64,000 nt of DNA, from the NCBI RefSeq assembly GCF_031846515.1, contig NZ_JAVRHO010000006.1, positions 62,001-126,000 on the forward strand, given 5' to 3'. A program made the position numbers and the translations under genes. Positions 61,569-64,000 of the stretch are shown one piece after another. Under the pieces are notes generated by a model, which saw only the letters and a program-made list of their open reading frames with translations, ran no database searches and was not told the DNA's origin. Source of the DNA: Autumnicola lenta. GTDB lineage: Bacteria; Bacteroidota; Bacteroidia; Flavobacteriales; Flavobacteriaceae. Every line of letters starts with the position of its first letter. Within the stretch, counting starts at the first letter, position 1.

Positions 61569-62591
61569 CTATTCCAGGTCAAATCTTAATCCGACAGAAA
61601 AATTATTTAGCTCCACATTAGGATCCTGAAAAATAGGGTTCAAATCATATTTAACATACAAAGAAGTACCTCCCCATCCCATGTAACCACTAAGACCGTA
61701 GACAAAATCGTTGGTATTATAATCATTCTTAAGCTTCTCCTTTACCCTATCGCCATCTGCTTCATACTTCAGTTTTTGACGCTCTCCAATATTAAATCCT
61801 GCATAACCTCCAAGACCTATTTTAAACATTTCATTAGTATCAAATTTTACACCACGGTAGGATTCATAACGCCTCGAAGGACCAAATTCAAAATGTACGG
61901 GAAAAACCAGGTTGTCCATACGAAATTTGGATTTATCCAAATCATATTCAAATTCTTCTAAATAAGTAAGATCTCCATCTTCAACAAAATAGTGGTTATC
62001 TTTAGGCTTCAACCCGTTTAATTGAAAAGAAGCTCCGTATCGTAATCTCAACCAGTTGGACTTATTGAAAACACGGGTATTAAATGCAATTCCAATTTCA
62101 AAGAAGCGGCTACCACCGATCTTAAAGTCTGAATCCTGCAGCGACTGCCCCTCGGAAAGCGCGTTGTTAAATCCTGCAGCAACAACCAGCGCAGAAGTTG
62201 TTCTTGTATAATAATTTTCATTATTATGCGGGCGCGAGTCTTTCTCAAACCTCCAGAAACTATCAGATTCATCTTCCTCCTCTTCTCCGCGGGAAAGCAG
62301 GGCGATTTTATTCTCCAAAATAGCCACCCTGTTTTCTATATTTAAGGCATGCTTTTTTGCCGCTTCTTTCTTCAAGTTCTCAGCTTGTTCCCTGTTTATT
62401 TCTCTATTTTCCAGTTGAGAATTTATCCGCTCCACTTTTTCTTTTAACTCAGCTTTTTCTTCCGCAACAATTTCCTCTTTTTGCTTCTGAAGATTTTCAA
62501 TTTTTTCAGCATTTTCAGTTGTTTGAGTTTGCGCTTCGCATATCTCGTAACTAAATAAGCTAAGAGCAATGTAAAAAATAACAGTTTTCAT
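61569..62591 (-). CDS. outer membrane beta-barrel protein with N-terminal coiled coil
   Basis: 340 residues. A signal peptide (cleavage near CEAQ, residues 18-21) is followed by a heptad-rich charged stretch (about residues 27-100, rich in Glu and Lys, ending ENRVAILENKIALLSRG) that should form a coiled coil. Residues about 130-340 are alternating strands (ALVVAAGFNNALSEG, FEIGIAFNTRVF, WLRLRYGASFQLNGLK, GGYAGFNIGER) ending in the strand FSVGLRFDLE, like outer membrane barrels. Function unknown. It follows the anti-sigma gene by 92 bp and is the last gene of that unit. Confidence 0.78.
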   Translation of the reverse strand: MKTVIFYIALSLFSYEICEAQTQTTENAEKIENLQKQKEEIVAEEKAELKEKVERINSQLENREINREQAENLKKEAAKKHALNIENRVAILENKIALLSRGEEEEDESDSFWRFEKDSRPHNNENYYTRTTSALVVAAGFNNALSEGQSLQDSDFKIGGSRFFEIGIAFNTRVFNKSNWLRLRYGASFQLNGLKPKDNHYFVEDGDLTYLEEFEYDLDKSKFRMDNLVFPVHFEFGPSRRYESYRGVKFDTNEMFKIGLGGYAGFNIGERQKLKYEADGDRVKEKLKNDYNTNDFVYGLSGYMGWGGTSLYVKYDLNPIFQDPNVELNNFSVGLRFDLE

Positions 62592-62683
62592 GATTTTTGA
62601 TTTTTTAATGAAAGATTTCTCCTTCAGATTGATTGATGAATGACCCTTTCGGGATTGTGATGATTATTATTAACTTTTTAGTA

Positions 62684-63475
62684 CTAATCGTTTCTTGCTG
62701 CTACCGCTGTTCTTGCTTTCACAAAGCCATCTTTTAACATATCAAATACTTTCTCTCTAAAAGACGCATCCAGCTCTTCCTCTACATCTGCCAAAAGCGA
62801 AAGTGCATCTACCGACCCCGCAGTATATCGAAATTGTGAAGATTTGCTTATCTCTTTTGCGGCACTTGCCAGCAACTGGTCCACCTCATTATTTGTCAAT
62901 TCAGGACCTTGGGCTTCTTTTGCAGCTACTTCAGCAATTATCTGCTCCAGTTTGCTCTTTAAAATTTCGTTTTTAGTCAATTCCTCTTCAGAAGTAGGCA
63001 TTCTACTTTCGTTGATCGTATTTTCTTCATTTTTCTTCGGAATTTCAGCAGCCACAGCGACGATTTGCGTATTATTTACTGCTTTTTCAGGTTTCTGAAC
63101 ATTTTTTTCTTCCGCAGAATTAAATTTTGCTTCTGAAAGATCTTCAACTTCATTTTCTTCTGAAGCAATTCTTTCTTCAGGTCGATAATTGGCATTTTCA
63201 GGGGCTGCCTTATTTTCTTCAATTTCTTCCGTAGGATTATCTACAATTGAAGGTGAAGTGTTGGAAATGTCAGTTTTCAGTACAAAGGTGCCAATGAGGA
63301 GCGCCGTAACTGCCGCAGCGGCAATTCCCATCCACCATTTACGACTAATGCCGGATGACTTTTTCTCTTCAGCATCCAATCTTCTGCTTAATTTGTCCCA
63401 GCTGTCTTCTGAAGGCGAAATTTGCCTTTTTTCGAACTGCTCTTTTATATGTTTTTCAAATTTATTTGGTGCCAT
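62684..63475 (-). CDS. probable anti-sigma factor (single-pass membrane protein)
   Basis: 263 residues. A cytoplasmic N-terminal part (residues 1-45: KFEKHIKEQFEKRQISPSEDSWDKLSRRL) is followed by one membrane helix (about 47-66, WWMGIAAAAVTALLIGTFVL) and a long polar, Glu/Asn-rich region with a helical C-terminus. The layout and the 14-nt overlap with the ECF sigma gene upstream fit a membrane anti-sigma factor. No zinc-binding HxxxCxxC motif is seen, so it is not a ZAS-type protein. The codons for ENANYRPEE contain a copy of the dispersed 20-mer described under findings. Confidence 0.75.
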   Translation of the reverse strand: MAPNKFEKHIKEQFEKRQISPSEDSWDKLSRRLDAEEKKSSGISRKWWMGIAAAAVTALLIGTFVLKTDISNTSPSIVDNPTEEIEENKAAPENANYRPEERIASEENEVEDLSEAKFNSAEEKNVQKPEKAVNNTQIVAVAAEIPKKNEENTINESRMPTSEEELTKNEILKSKLEQIIAEVAAKEAQGPELTNNEVDQLLASAAKEISKSSQFRYTAGSVDALSLLADVEEELDASFREKVFDMLKDGFVKARTAVAARND

Positions 63476-64000
63476 AACCTGTAGTACTTTGTGATTTTAA
63501 TTTCTCCTGCAACATTTTTCTCGCTTTAAACAATTGTGATTTCGAAGTTCCTTCAGAAATATTCAGCATTTTCGAAATCTCGCTGTGCTTATAACCTTCT
63601 ACAGCATACATTACAAAAACCATCCTGTAACCTTCGGGAAGTCCATCTATTAACTGTTGCAAATGCGCTACTTCCAATTCAGAATTAATATTATTTCCAC
63701 TTTCAGAATAATGGGTCATTTCCTCCTGCTCAAATGCTACTTTGTGATTTGCCCGTAAAAAAGAAATTGCTTCTCTAACCATTATTTTTCGTATCCAGCC
63801 TTCAAAACTTCCTTCATCTTTAAACGAATCTAAGTTGGTGAAAACTTTGAAAAATCCGTTTAGCATTACCTCTTCAGCATGATGAAGATCTTTAATATAC
63901 TGCCTGCAAACACTCAACATTTTCCCAGAATGAATCTCGTACAAACGCTGTTGCGCCTCCCGGTTATTGTTGGCGGCACGTTTGATGAGTCGCGTATCGT
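63462..64000 (-). CDS. ECF-type RNA polymerase sigma factor, 5' end outside window
   Basis: The frame is open to the window edge (first full codon at 63998). Visible residues include DTRLIKRAANNNREAQQRLYEIHSGKM before region 2 (SVCRQYIKDLHHAEEVMLNGFFKVFTNL), then GSFEGWIRKIMVREAISFLR, and region 4 near the end (IDGLPEGYRMVFVMYAVEGYKHSEISKMLNISEGTSKSQLFKARKMLQEKL). It is a sigma-70 family group 4 factor. The stop overlaps the start of the downstream anti-sigma gene by 14 nt, the usual coupled arrangement. The apparent first Met at 63944 is an internal Leu codon (TTG). Confidence 0.92.
   Translation of the reverse strand, partial: DTRLIKRAANNNREAQQRLYEIHSGKMLSVCRQYIKDLHHAEEVMLNGFFKVFTNLDSFKDEGSFEGWIRKIMVREAISFLRANHKVAFEQEEMTHYSESGNNINSELEVAHLQQLIDGLPEGYRMVFVMYAVEGYKHSEISKMLNISEGTSKSQLFKARKMLQEKLKSQSTTGYGTK

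Overview
The window reads as a chromosomal segment of a marine-type Bacteroidota, most likely family Flavobacteriaceae (Gramella/Salegentibacter-like; genus is a guess). The reasons are gliding genes gldB and gldC, a protein with the type IX secretion type-B C-terminal domain, fused SecDF, a long-tailed FtsZ, several DUF families common in flavobacteria, AT-rich spacers, and recurrent TAnnTTTG promoter elements where clear Shine-Dalgarno sites are mostly lacking. No phage, transposase, integrase or CRISPR array was seen.

Layout. 1-3.8 kb: tail of a small membrane protein, an SDR oxidoreductase, a lipoprotein, kynureninase, an O-methyltransferase. 3.8-10.1 kb (minus strand): PAP2 phosphatase, TatA, M1 peptidase with a DUF6702 partner, and three tandem paralogs with a carboxypeptidase-regulatory-like domain, one cut short by an in-frame stop. 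10.2-14 kb: peptidase E and glutaminase, then the minus-strand set proS, two identical tRNA-Glu and rpsT; rpsT carries a frameshift. 14-19 kb: a Gly/Trp/Tyr-rich then Ser/Arg-rich lipoprotein, a FadL-like porin, a T9SS type-B surface protein. 18.8-22.7 kb: folE, cysS, yidD, lgt, DUF192. 22.7-23.3 kb: a non-coding array of 104-bp tandem repeats. 23.3-33.9 kb: secDF, mdh, a DUF6588-like barrel, gyrB, asnB, DUF2911, queE. 34-38.6 kb: a D,D-carboxypeptidase, an L,D-carboxypeptidase, a HerA-like ATPase and a lipoprotein.

38.6-54.4 kb holds a complete division and cell wall (dcw) cluster on the minus strand, transcribed mraZ-rsmH-ftsL-ftsI-murE-mraY-murD-ftsW-murG-murC-ftsQ-ftsA-ftsZ. It has a probable MraZ operator (three exact 10-bp-spaced repeats) upstream of mraZ and REP-like palindromes in two internal gaps. 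54.6-61.4 kb: an alpha/beta hydrolase, engB, gldC/gldB, nadE, a response regulator with an atypical receiver, and a DnaG primase lacking the usual zinc ligands. 61.5-64 kb: a minus-strand unit of an ECF sigma factor (cut by the window edge), a probable anti-sigma factor, and a beta-barrel protein.

The main points for a second look are the 104-bp array and the matching 18-20-mers inside distant genes; the two apparent gene lesions (rpsT and the truncated paralog), which could be real or sequence errors; the MraZ operator; the Glu-for-Asp receiver; and two promoters so close to their ATG that the transcripts may be leaderless. I found no convincing new multi-gene system; most of the window is core chromosome.
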